This document shows, one piece after another, positions 27,105 through 35,399 of a DNA stretch of 64,000 bases. The translations under genes were made by a program, and so were the position numbers. The stretch is from Pseudomonas botevensis. GTDB taxonomy: Bacteria > Pseudomonadota > Gammaproteobacteria > Pseudomonadales > Pseudomonadaceae. How positions within the stretch are numbered: position 1 is the stretch's first letter; the number at the start of each line of letters is the position of its first letter. Location: assembly GCF_019145475.1 (NCBI RefSeq), contig NZ_JAHTKI010000009.1, forward strand, positions 62,001 through 126,000, read 5' to 3'. The notes beneath the pieces are model-generated. The model was not told the origin of the DNA. It searched no databases and saw only the letters and a program-made list of their open reading frames with translations.

Positions 27105-29179
27105 ATTTACGTTTTGCAGCTGTATTTCTGTTGCCGTGCGGTCTGGTTCATGCGGAGCCGCGCATTACTCAAAATGACTTCGGTGGCACCGGGCTGTTGC
27201 AGACGCCGACGGCGCGCATGGCCCCGGCCGGCGAGTTGAGCGTCAACGCCAACCGCACCGAACCCTACAGCCGTTACAGTGTTTCGTTGCAGCCGCTGGA
27301 CTGGCTCGAAGGCTCGTTTCGTTACACCGCGATCACCAACCGGCCCTACGGCTCCGAGGCCCTTAGCGGCAGCCAGAGCTATAAGGACAAGGCGGTCGAC
27401 GTCAAGGCCCGCCTGTGGGAGGAGAGTCACTGGGCGCCGGAAGTGGCCCTGGGTTTCCGGGACGTCGGCGGTACGGGCTTGTTCTCCAGTGAATTCCTGG
27501 TGGCCAACAAGCGCTATGACAATTTCGATTTCAGCGCCGGCATTGCCTGGGGCTACATCGGCAATCGCGGCGACGTCGACAACCCGCTGGGGTGGGCTTC
27601 GGATCGCTTCAACACGCGACCGAATCTCGAAGGCACCGGTGACGTCAACGCCGGCTCGTACTTCCGTGGCAGCCCGTCGTTTTTCGGCGGCGTGAGCTAC
27701 CAGACACCCTGGGACCGGCTCAGCCTGAAACTCGAATACGAAGGCAACGATTACAAACACGAGCCGAAGGACAACGTGATCGAGCAGGACTCGCCGATCA
27801 ACCTGGGCGCGGTGTTCAAGGTGACCGATTCGATTGATGTCAGCGCGGCATGGGAGCGCGGCAATACGGCGATGTTCGGCGTCACCTTCCACACCAATTT
27901 CGTCAGTCGCAAGGCCCCGGCCAAGACCTTCGATCCACCGGCCGAACCGTTGCCGGCGAAGGCGCCCGTTACCGCGATGGATCAGGTGAACTGGCCCGAG
28001 GTTTCGCAACGCTTGCAGCAGAATGCCGGCTACAAGGTCGAGCGCATCAGCCAGCGCGGTTCCGAGTTGATCGTGTACGGCGAGCAGCAGCGTTATTTCC
28101 ATTCGGCCAAGGCCGTGGGGCGTGCCAGCCGGATTCTCGACAACAGCGTCAACGACGACATCGACTGGTTCACCGTGGTCAACAAGCGCTACGACCTGCC
28201 GCTGGAAGAAACCAGTGTGCCGCGCCAGACCTTCCGCGAAGTCATCAACAACGAGGAACCGCTGCAATCGCTGCACCGTACCACCGAAGTCAACCCGGCG
28301 ATGCCGCACAACGAAACCACGCTCTACACCGAGGCGCCGCAGCACTTCAGCCACGGCATCGGCCTGGGCTTCAAACAGAACGTCGGCGGTCCGGATGGTT
28401 TTCTCTATCAACTCAGCGCCGATGCGGACGCCGAATACCGGTTCAACCGCAACACCTGGTGGAGCGGCTTGCTCAGCGCCAACCTGATCAACAACTTCGA
28501 CAAATTCGGCTACGACGCACCCAGCGGCTTGCCCCGCGTGCGTACGGATCTGCGCCAGTACCTGACCACCTCCGAAGTCACCATGCCGTTGTTCCAGGTC
28601 AGCCACGCCGAACAGTTGGACAAAGACCTGTATGGCATGGTCTACGGCGGTTATCTGGAGTCGATGTTTGCCGGAGTAGGGGGCGAGGTGCTGTTTCGTC
28701 CGACCGGCCAGCGCTGGGCGGTGGGGGCGGATCTGAACTACGCGCGCAAGCGCGATTTCGACCAGGGCTTCGGTCTGCAGGACTACTCGGTAGTGACCGG
28801 GCATATTACCGGCTACACCGATTTGCCCTATGACACCCTCGCGGCGGTCAGCGTCGGGCGCTATCTGGCCGGTGACTGGGGCGCGACGGTCGACATCTCC
28901 CGGGAGTTTTCCAACGGCGTGCGCTTTGGCGCCTGGGCGACGATGACCACCGCCTCCAGCGCCGAATACGGCGAAGGTAGTTTCGACAAAGGGCTCTACC
29001 TGTCCATCCCGTTCGACGAACTGATGAGCATGTCGACCATGCGCCGCGCCAACCTCGTCTGGGCACCGCTGACCCGCGACGGTGGCGCTCGACTCAATCG
29101 CGCCTATCAACTGCACTCGATGACCGACAGTCGTGATGACGACATGTTCTACCGCAACTTCGGGAAGATCACCGAGTAA
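27101..29179 (+). CDS. YjbH/GfcD family outer-membrane beta-barrel protein
   Basis: A 692-residue protein with a short signal peptide (MNLRFAAVFLLPCGLVHA). A conserved opening (NDFGGTGLLQTPTARMAPAGELSVNAN) and many alternating aromatic beta strands indicate a large outer-membrane barrel. The start is TTG 27101, overlapping the yjbG stop. It ends YRNFGKITE; the C-terminal barrel region begins around residue 420 (HGIGLGFKQNVGG). It is probably the secretion barrel working with Wza. It is the last gene of the export block. Confidence 0.88.
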   Translation: MNLRFAAVFLLPCGLVHAEPRITQNDFGGTGLLQTPTARMAPAGELSVNANRTEPYSRYSVSLQPLDWLEGSFRYTAITNRPYGSEALSGSQSYKDKAVDVKARLWEESHWAPEVALGFRDVGGTGLFSSEFLVANKRYDNFDFSAGIAWGYIGNRGDVDNPLGWASDRFNTRPNLEGTGDVNAGSYFRGSPSFFGGVSYQTPWDRLSLKLEYEGNDYKHEPKDNVIEQDSPINLGAVFKVTDSIDVSAAWERGNTAMFGVTFHTNFVSRKAPAKTFDPPAEPLPAKAPVTAMDQVNWPEVSQRLQQNAGYKVERISQRGSELIVYGEQQRYFHSAKAVGRASRILDNSVNDDIDWFTVVNKRYDLPLEETSVPRQTFREVINNEEPLQSLHRTTEVNPAMPHNETTLYTEAPQHFSHGIGLGFKQNVGGPDGFLYQLSADADAEYRFNRNTWWSGLLSANLINNFDKFGYDAPSGLPRVRTDLRQYLTTSEVTMPLFQVSHAEQLDKDLYGMVYGGYLESMFAGVGGEVLFRPTGQRWAVGADLNYARKRDFDQGFGLQDYSVVTGHITGYTDLPYDTLAAVSVGRYLAGDWGATVDISREFSNGVRFGAWATMTTASSAEYGEGSFDKGLYLSIPFDELMSMSTMRRANLVWAPLTRDGGARLNRAYQLHSMTDSRDDDMFYRNFGKITE

Positions 29180-29202
29180 GCCTGTAACCGCAAAACATCC
29201 CG

Positions 29203-29292
29203 ATGGGTGCGGGCTTGCTCGAGAACGCGGTGGGTCAGCCACTTCAATGTTGACTGACCTGACGCCTTCGCGGGCAAGCTCGCTCCCACAGG
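29203..29292. repeat. Inverted pair of REP elements (REPIN)
   Basis: GTGCGGGCTTGCTCGAG at about 29207 and its inverted partner CGCGGGCAAGCTCGCTCCCA at about 29269 flank a 40-base spacer, in the space between convergent yjbH and the wcaJ homologue. Confidence 0.8.
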
Positions 29293-29329
29293 TGTTGTCC
29301 GGTCAGTCGCCTCCCCGAATCCCGCCCAC

Positions 29330-29356
29330 AAAAAAGGGGACTTGCGTCCCCTTTGC
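29330..29356. terminator. Bidirectional terminator between yjbH and the wcaJ homologue
   Basis: Stem AAAGGGGAC / GTCCCCTTT with loop TTGC. The A run before the stem serves the leftward gene. Confidence 0.85.
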
Positions 29357-29383
29357 GGTATTGCCTTTTGCAGTGCTAGCCCA

Positions 29384-30778
29384 TCAGTAGATGTCTTTCG
29401 ACAGCAGGGTAAACGGCGTCTTCACCAGGATCTTCAGATCCAGCCACAACGACCAGTTGTTGATGTACTTCAGGTCGATCTCCACGCGTTTCTGCATCTT
29501 GTCGAGGGTGTCGGTCTCGCCACGGCAGCCGCTGATTTGCGCCAGGCCGGTGATGCCCGGTTTGATTCGGTGACGGGCCATGTAGGCGAGAATTTTTCCC
29601 GAGTAGTAGTTGTTGTGCGCAACGGCGTGAGGGCGCGGGCCGACCAGCGCCATATGCCCTTGCAGCACGTTGAACAGTTGCGGCAGTTCGTCCAGCGAGG
29701 TCCGGCGGATGAAGCGTCCAACGGCGGTGATACGCGAGTCGTTGCGGCTGGCCTGTTTGACCTCGCGATCATCGTGGACGCGCATCGAGCGGAATTTCCA
29801 GACCTTGATCACCTTGCCGTTCCAGCCATGACGGTCCTGCTTGAAGAACACCGGGCCGGCCGAGCTGAGTTTCACCGCCAGCGCGACAGCCAGCAGCACC
29901 GGGCTCAACAGTATGATCGCCAGCAGCGCGACGATCTTCTCCACCAGGCTTTTGCTCAGTGCAGCGGTAGGGCGGCTGGTCAACGGGCTTTCGTTGAGGT
30001 AGATCGCCGGCAGGCCGTCCACGACTTTCACCGAATGATTGAGCAGCGTCAGGCTGTTCAGGTCCGGCACCCACACCACGTCAACGTTGGCGCCCAGCAG
30101 ATCGACGTACATCGCTTCGATCTTTGCCGCTTCCGACAGGGGCAGGGTGATGTACAGGCGACGGATGTCGTAGGTCTGGATCAGCGCCAGCAGATCTTCC
30201 TGGTCGCCGACGACGCGCGGTGCGTCAGCCTCCAGGGACGGTTTCGTACCGTTGCTGACCAGACCCACCAGCGGCAGGTTTTCCAGCTGACTCAACTTCT
30301 TCGCCAGCCCCAGTGCCAGTTCGCCAGTGCCGACGATCAGGGTCTTGTGCTCGCTTTTACGCGAGCGCTGGTAGTACTTCGAGAACGCATGCAACGGCGC
30401 GTACAGGAAGGCCTGACCGAGGAAACCATACACCGCCCAGCTCAGGATCACCTGCCGTGAAAACAGCTCATCGGCCTTGCACACGAACGCGATGCACGCC
30501 AGCGCCGCCATGGTCATGGACCAGCCCATGAACAGACGTCCCAGCCCTGTCACGTAGTTGTCTCTTTTTCGATACACGCCGCTGAAGGTGTAAGCCGGAA
30601 CCGAAGCCAGTACCGCCAGTGTCGCGCACATCCGGTAATAGAACGCGACGGTCCCGGTGTGTTGCTCGGCAAGTATGAACAACAGCGAAACAATAAAGCC
30701 TTGCGCCAGCGCCCATTGGCCCCAAAAGGTCAGTCCCTTGAGGCCGGTGTTTCGATTGATACGAAGAGTAAGATCCAT
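29384..30778 (-). CDS. wcaJ: Undecaprenyl-phosphate glucose phosphotransferase (WcaJ family)
   Basis: A 464-residue polyisoprenyl-phosphate hexose-1-phosphate transferase. Four N-terminal membrane helices are followed by a CoA-binding-like domain (LIVGTGELALGLAKKL) and a fifth hydrophobic segment. The catalytic C-terminal bacterial sugar transferase domain has VWKFRSMRVHDD, FIRRTSLDELPQLFNVL and MALVGPRPHA. It transfers sugar-1-phosphate (usually glucose) to undecaprenyl phosphate and so starts the repeat unit. The start is at 30778, where GGGGAT lies 6 bases upstream; the in-frame ATG at 30802 has no SD. Confidence 0.93.
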   Translation of the reverse strand: MDLTLRINRNTGLKGLTFWGQWALAQGFIVSLLFILAEQHTGTVAFYYRMCATLAVLASVPAYTFSGVYRKRDNYVTGLGRLFMGWSMTMAALACIAFVCKADELFSRQVILSWAVYGFLGQAFLYAPLHAFSKYYQRSRKSEHKTLIVGTGELALGLAKKLSQLENLPLVGLVSNGTKPSLEADAPRVVGDQEDLLALIQTYDIRRLYITLPLSEAAKIEAMYVDLLGANVDVVWVPDLNSLTLLNHSVKVVDGLPAIYLNESPLTSRPTAALSKSLVEKIVALLAIILLSPVLLAVALAVKLSSAGPVFFKQDRHGWNGKVIKVWKFRSMRVHDDREVKQASRNDSRITAVGRFIRRTSLDELPQLFNVLQGHMALVGPRPHAVAHNNYYSGKILAYMARHRIKPGITGLAQISGCRGETDTLDKMQKRVEIDLKYINNWSLWLDLKILVKTPFTLLSKDIY

Positions 30779-31161
30779 ACGATATCCCCAAAAGACGTCC
30801 ATTCAGGTTTCAACAGTTGAAATCCGAGTTGTTAAACAGACTTATTGTTTTTGTTGGTGCGAGTGTTCTGAGGTAACAACGTCGATATGCCGAACTGTCG
30901 TCAGTCAATAGACTAAGTTATCGATGGAATTGCTGTGCTGACGAGTTCTAACAAAGATGGCACAGTGCCAACTATCTAAATTGTAAATAGAGTGAGCGTT
31001 AGAAAAGGTCAAATAGAAGGGGGTGAATTATTTATGTTGTGTTTGATACTGTAGGAGGGGTCGGGGCAACAGACTTTAATCAGGGAGGGAGGAAACCAAA
31101 CAGAGTGCTCTTGTTGTTTTTGTAATCGCACTTTTTTCTGTTTGTCTGGCAGGCGTGCGTA
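30779..31161. promoter_or_regulatory. AT-rich region upstream of wcaJ with a perfect 13-bp palindrome
   Basis: About 380 AT-rich bases between wcaJ and the first winged-helix regulator gene. TGGCACAGTGCCA at 30958-30970 is a perfect inverted repeat around a central A and could be an operator. No ORF is credible here. Confidence 0.4.
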
Positions 31162-31821
31162 TTACGCGACGACTTCCTGGATCAGGCAATAACCGCGATT
31201 GCGCACGGCACGAAACAGTCGCTCACCATTGCTGGCGCTTTTGAATTTGTCTTGCAGGCGACTCAGGCACATTTCCAGTCCGCGATATTGTTCCGGTTCT
31301 CTGCCGATGCTGAGGATCAGTTCATCCCGGCTGACAACCCGCTCTTCATGGTGCAGCATTTTCCTGACCAGCGCAGTTTCGAGCCCAGTGAGACTGATCT
31401 CGACGCCTTCTTTGGTCAGTGCGCCCTGATCATTGTCCAGATGCCAGGCATCTGTGCAGGGCGTGTCGCATTCGAGGGTTCGGGAAGTGGCGCCGGTTTC
31501 TCCGCTGATGGCTGTGGAGCTGTGGAATGGATTTGCCGATTGCGCTGCCAGCCATTCGGACTCGAGGGTGGCCAATATTCTCTGGGTATCATGTTCGATG
31601 CTGTGTGCGACAGGCTTCCTTGTGCCGCGTGGGTAAGTGAATTCCATCAGCATCGGAGTGGAAGAGGGCGAAGCAACACCTTCAATGAACATTTGTGCCT
31701 GGGACGTGCCGAACGAATTGAAACGCTCGCTGGAAAGAATACTCTCGAGTTCACGTTGCGACGCTGAGTTGTTGGTCACGACAACAAAGTATTTCCTTGG
31801 GAGGGTTGTACTAGTTTCCAT
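31162..31821 (-). CDS. Atypical winged-helix (OmpR-type) transcriptional regulator 1
   Basis: A 219-residue protein. The C-terminal 90 residues form an OmpR/PhoB-like winged helix (EISLTGLETALVRKMLHHEERVVSRDELI..., ending FRAVRNRGYCLI). The N-terminal 115 residues show no receiver motif and no phospho-Asp site. SD GGAGAG precedes the ATG. Its location in the island suggests control of polysaccharide genes independent of a histidine kinase; no target is proven. Confidence 0.75.
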   Translation of the reverse strand: METSTTLPRKYFVVVTNNSASQRELESILSSERFNSFGTSQAQMFIEGVASPSSTPMLMEFTYPRGTRKPVAHSIEHDTQRILATLESEWLAAQSANPFHSSTAISGETGATSRTLECDTPCTDAWHLDNDQGALTKEGVEISLTGLETALVRKMLHHEERVVSRDELILSIGREPEQYRGLEMCLSRLQDKFKSASNGERLFRAVRNRGYCLIQEVVA

Positions 31822-32111
31822 GTCTCTCTCCTAAAACACACCAAATTTGGCTAAAAGATAATCGGCAGTCGAGCAATGATTTCCTCGGAATCAATCGATA
31901 GGCAGGGTCTGGACCCAAAGATGGCCCTCGATAAGTTCCACTCGGTCTGCTGTTAGAGTAATGATTTATTGTTATGTTTAAGTGTTGCAGCGCTCATGCA
32001 ATTGACTGCTTATTATTAAATATGTGATGTAAGTAACACTGTGAGACATCGGATCTTTATAGCGTTGCATCAGACGTTCCCTCGTATGCTGCAAAAGATT
32101 GCCTTCCTGAT

Positions 32112-32846
32112 TCAGGCGGTTGAAATCAACCCCCTCATCAGACGATAGCCATACCCGCGAATGCTCTGGATGGCGTTCGTACCGTACACGTCCTTGATTT
32201 TTCCACGCAAGCGGCTTATCGATTTTTCCAGCGCCCGGGGATCATAGAAATTGCTGTTGAGGCCCATGATGCTGGCGATTTCGTCGTGACTGAGGATGTG
32301 ATTGCCGGTCTGCGCGAACGCTTCCAGAATCTTCATCTCGGCAAAAGATATGTCCAGTTTCCTGCTGGTGTCCGACAGGCAGATGCGGGTGGGATCCAGC
32401 ATCAGATTGATATCTCGTTGCCATTCTTCGCTGTTGAAGAATTCGGCGAGCAACTCAGAGCCTTCGTCGGAAACGGTATTGAACTTGATACAGAAATCGG
32501 CACCGGCAAGAAAGTACTTGATCTTGTTGAAGGCGCCACGTCCCGTGATCGCGACACAAATGATCGGTTTCAAGTTGTCGGCGCGCAGGTTTTCCACCAG
32601 CGCCAGGTTGTCTTCGAGTGCCTGAGGGCTGTCGATGACAATGAATATGGCCCGGTACGAACCAGGGAATTCATTCTTGTATGAACTAGTGTAGGTATCT
32701 GCCTCAAGGGCAATATCGGTCCGCAAATGTCTGGCGACCAGCGCACTAAAATGTTCGGCCACGCCACGGGTACGACCCAGAGTGAGAACACCCGGCTCGT
32801 CGCTTATCCGCTGCTGGCGGCTAGTCGCTAAGTTCCCTGTGAGCAT
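32112..32846 (-). CDS. Atypical winged-helix (OmpR-type) transcriptional regulator 2
   Basis: A 244-residue protein. An N-terminal pseudo-receiver-like alpha/beta region (AIFIVIDSPQALEDNLALV, PIICVAITGRGAFNKIKYFLAGADFCIKF) lacks the usual Asp pocket. The C-terminal winged helix (DISFAEMKILEAFAQTGNHILSHDEIASIMG, ALEKSISRLRGKIKD, SIRGYGYRLMRG) is well formed. The receiver-like pattern without a phosphoacceptor suggests a phosphorylation-independent regulator. It is in tandem with regulator 1 (290-base gap), on the same strand. Confidence 0.75.
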   Translation of the reverse strand: MLTGNLATSRQQRISDEPGVLTLGRTRGVAEHFSALVARHLRTDIALEADTYTSSYKNEFPGSYRAIFIVIDSPQALEDNLALVENLRADNLKPIICVAITGRGAFNKIKYFLAGADFCIKFNTVSDEGSELLAEFFNSEEWQRDINLMLDPTRICLSDTSRKLDISFAEMKILEAFAQTGNHILSHDEIASIMGLNSNFYDPRALEKSISRLRGKIKDVYGTNAIQSIRGYGYRLMRGLISTA

Positions 32847-33403
32847 TATGCATTGACTCGAAAAAGTGCTGACATCGGGATGTTAAAGCACCGGTTCTCA
32901 TCTGTGACTGACAATTGGTAACATTTACGCGGTTTTTAGACTTGGCTCCCGAGTTTTCTAACAATAATTAAGCTTTTCAAGCTTTTAGTTGCTTTTCTCG
33001 GTGCTCTGAACTAGCGGAATAGAGCGGTTTAGATGGTGGCAATATGAAATTGTGCCACTATTTTGAATCTATGGCGACTGAATAATTAATGTCCCTTTGC
33101 CACTGTTTTCCGGGTCATGAGTTCATCTCATGGCTTCCGTTTTTTTCTGCAGATGCCCGATAGTGTGAGACGGATCACATTTTATGGAGTGATGAAATTA
33201 TTTTCTACCGAGGCCCTAAATATTTTTCAGGAAGTTCGTAGCCGGACGATTATTAACATGGCTTGAGTGTGTCTTTTAATAAGACATATTCTCCGTCCCC
33301 GAGTCAGGCAATGGGTGTGGATATGCCGATTGTTGTACTTCAGATGCTCAATTCCGAGTGCAGTTAACCGGGCGCTCTCCAGGAGCGGTCTGACGGAGGA
33401 TTA
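32847..33403. promoter_or_regulatory. Long AT-rich intergenic region upstream of uppP
   Basis: 557 bases without a credible gene, between regulator 2 (leftward) and uppP (rightward). It contains GTGGCA-N11-TGCCAC (33036-33058) and another TGCCAC at 33099. These share the TGGCA/TGCCA half-site with the palindrome at 30958. A weak inverted repeat (CATGAG...CTCATG) lies near 33116-33132. Confidence 0.4.
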
Positions 33404-34234
33404 ATGGATTTCTGGACCTTTTTCCAGGTGTTGATATTGGGTGCGGTTGAAGGCCTTACCGAGTTTTTGCCCATCTCCAGTACGGGCCACCAGATCATCG
33501 TTGCAGACTTGCTGGCGTTCGGCGGTGAACGCGCCATGGCGTTCAACATCATTATTCAACTGGGTGCGATTCTGGCCGTCGTGTGGGAGTTCCGGCCGAA
33601 GATCTTCGAAATCGTCAAAGGCCTGCCGACTCAACGCAATGCACAACGGTTCACGGCGAACCTGTTGATCGCCTTTCTTCCGGCCGTCGTGTTGGGCGTG
33701 CTGTTCGCCGATGCGATTCATCATTATCTGTTCAACCCGATCACCGTTGCTGTTGCATTGGTCGTGGGTGGCATCGTGATGTTGTGGGCGGAGCGGCGGA
33801 ATCATGTGGTGAGCGTCGATCATGTCGACGATATGCGTTGGTCTGACGCGCTGAAGATCGGTTTCGTACAGTGTCTGGCGATGATTCCGGGTACGTCGCG
33901 TTCCGGCTCGACCATCATCGGCGGTTTGCTGTTCGGACTGTCGCGCAAGGCCGCCACGGAGTTTTCGTTCTTCCTGGCGATGCCCACCATGGTCGGCGCC
34001 GCCGTGTATTCAGGCTACAAATACCGCGAACTGTTCGAGGCCAGCGACTTGCCGGTGTTCGCCCTGGGCTTCGTGATTGCGTTTATCTTCGCGATGATCG
34101 CCGTGCGCGGTTTGCTGAAGTTCATTGCGAACCACAGCTACGCCGCTTTTGCCTGGTATCGGATTGCGTTCGGCTTGTTGATCCTGGCGACCTGGATCTT
34201 CGGCTGGGTCAACTGGACGGCTGCGGCCGCCTGA
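33404..34234 (+). CDS. uppP: Undecaprenyl-diphosphatase UppP (BacA)
   Basis: A 276-residue polytopic membrane enzyme that recycles undecaprenyl pyrophosphate to the monophosphate carrier. It has the catalytic region [14 protein letters not shown] near the N-terminus and the second conserved region [15 protein letters not shown]. Its place at the end of the island links carrier recycling to polymer synthesis, though the gene is also a housekeeping function. SD GGAGG precedes the ATG. Confidence 0.96.
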   Translation: MDFWTFFQVLILGAVEGLTEFLPISSTGHQIIVADLLAFGGERAMAFNIIIQLGAILAVVWEFRPKIFEIVKGLPTQRNAQRFTANLLIAFLPAVVLGVLFADAIHHYLFNPITVAVALVVGGIVMLWAERRNHVVSVDHVDDMRWSDALKIGFVQCLAMIPGTSRSGSTIIGGLLFGLSRKAATEFSFFLAMPTMVGAAVYSGYKYRELFEASDLPVFALGFVIAFIFAMIAVRGLLKFIANHSYAAFAWYRIAFGLLILATWIFGWVNWTAAAA

Positions 34235-34277
34235 CCTTTTTATGCCAGGCGGCCCAGGCCGCCTGGCTGCTTTATCT

Positions 34278-35297
34278 TCAACGGCCCTCAAGCAATTGAG
34301 CGGCCTGATCCAGCAGCGCCAACGGATCCTTGGCCTTGTGGATATCCACCGACAACAACTGGCGAAACTTGCGCGCCCCCGGAAACCCGGTGCCCAGCCC
34401 CAGTACATGTCGGGTGATGTGATGCATCGCGCCCCCGGCCAGCAAATGCTCGGCAATGTAAGGTCGCAACTGCGCCAACGCCTCGGCCCGGCTGATCACC
34501 GGTGCGGTGCTGCCGAACAACTGCTGATCCACCTCGGCCAGCAGATACGGATTGTGATATGCCTCGCGCCCCAGCATCACGCCATCGAAGGTCTGCAAAT
34601 GCTCGTGGCAGGCCTCCATGGTCTTGATCCCGCCGTTGAGAATGATCTCCAGCTCTGGAAAGTCCGCCTTCAACTGCGCCGCCACGTCATAACGCAGCGG
34701 CGGAATGTCACGGTTCTCCTTCGGCGACAAGCCCTCCAGAATTGCAATCCGCGCATGCACGGTAAAACTGGTACACCCGGCATCCCGCACCGTGCCGACG
34801 AAATCGCACAGCTCGGCATAACTGTCGCGCCCGTTGATCCCGATGCGATGCTTCACCGTCACCGGAATCGACACCGCATCACGCATCGCCTTCACACAAT
34901 CGGCCACCAACTGCGGATACCCCATCAGGCACGCGCCGATCATATTGTTCTGCACCCGATCGCTCGGGCAGCCGACGTTCAGATTCACCTCGTCGTAACC
35001 ATGCTCCTGTGCCATACGCGCACAGGCCGCCAGATCCAGCGGAACACTGCCGCCCAATTGCAATGCCAGCGGGTGCTCGGCCTCGTTATGACGCAGGAAG
35101 CGTTCATGATCGCCATTGAGCAGAGCGCCGGTGGTGACCATCTCGGTGTAGAGCAGGGCGTTTTTCGACAGCAGGCGCAGGAAGTAGCGGCAGTGGCGGT
35201 CTGTCCAATCCATCATCGGCGCCACACTGAAGCGGCGAGAAGGCTCGGAACGGGTAGGGCGAGTGTTTACGGGCGCTTCAGCTTTTTCGAAATTCAT
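34278..35297 (-). CDS. dusA: tRNA-dihydrouridine(20/20a) synthase DusA
   Basis: A 339-residue FMN-dependent TIM-barrel enzyme that reduces U20/U20a of tRNA. Conserved features are FSVAPMMDWTDRH at about residues 23-35, VNLNVGCPSDRVQ (catalytic Cys), and VKHRIGINGRDSYAEL. The first 20 residues before FSVAP look non-conserved. A prophage integrase starts 103 bases upstream of the start codon. dusA is a known integration site for a family of tyrosine recombinases that recombine near the 5' end of the gene, so this N-terminus may be encoded by phage DNA. Confidence 0.94.
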   Translation of the reverse strand: MNFEKAEAPVNTRPTRSEPSRRFSVAPMMDWTDRHCRYFLRLLSKNALLYTEMVTTGALLNGDHERFLRHNEAEHPLALQLGGSVPLDLAACARMAQEHGYDEVNLNVGCPSDRVQNNMIGACLMGYPQLVADCVKAMRDAVSIPVTVKHRIGINGRDSYAELCDFVGTVRDAGCTSFTVHARIAILEGLSPKENRDIPPLRYDVAAQLKADFPELEIILNGGIKTMEACHEHLQTFDGVMLGREAYHNPYLLAEVDQQLFGSTAPVISRAEALAQLRPYIAEHLLAGGAMHHITRHVLGLGTGFPGARKFRQLLSVDIHKAKDPLALLDQAAQLLEGR

Positions 35298-35300
35298 TGA
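35185..35300. other. Probable prophage attachment junction inside dusA 5' end
   Basis: The bases encoding FSVAPMMDWTDRH (about 35188-35230) correspond to the region described as the attachment core for dusA-specific integrases. The bases between there and the integrase (to 35297 and beyond) would then be phage-derived. The second copy must lie to the right of the window, so the repeat itself cannot be shown here. Confidence 0.45.
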
Positions 35301-35355
35301 TACTGATCTTTTATACAGCGGTTTTTACCCATTTTTTCTTGTTTTCTGAGGTCGG

Positions 35356-35393
35356 TTGCTACAATGTAGCAAGCGAATTCAGCAATGTAGCAA
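35356..35393 (+). promoter_or_regulatory. Palindrome and direct repeat upstream of the integrase
   Basis: TTGCTACAATGTAGCAA (35356-35372) is a perfect 17-base inverted repeat. Its right half TGTAGCAA recurs at 35386-35393, 21 bases (two helical turns) further on and 6 bases before the integrase ATG. A possible -10 (TACAAT, 35360-35365) lies inside the palindrome. It could be an operator or an arm-type integrase site. Confidence 0.55.
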
Positions 35394-35399
35394 CTGGAA

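Noticed and set aside
27107..29242. 711-codon minus-strand ORF over yjbH
   Set aside because: Antisense shadow of a barrel protein gene with signal peptide and coupled start.
30958..30985. TGGCAC as a sigma-54 promoter
   Set aside because: The GC of the -12 element is missing at the required spacing; treated only as a palindrome.
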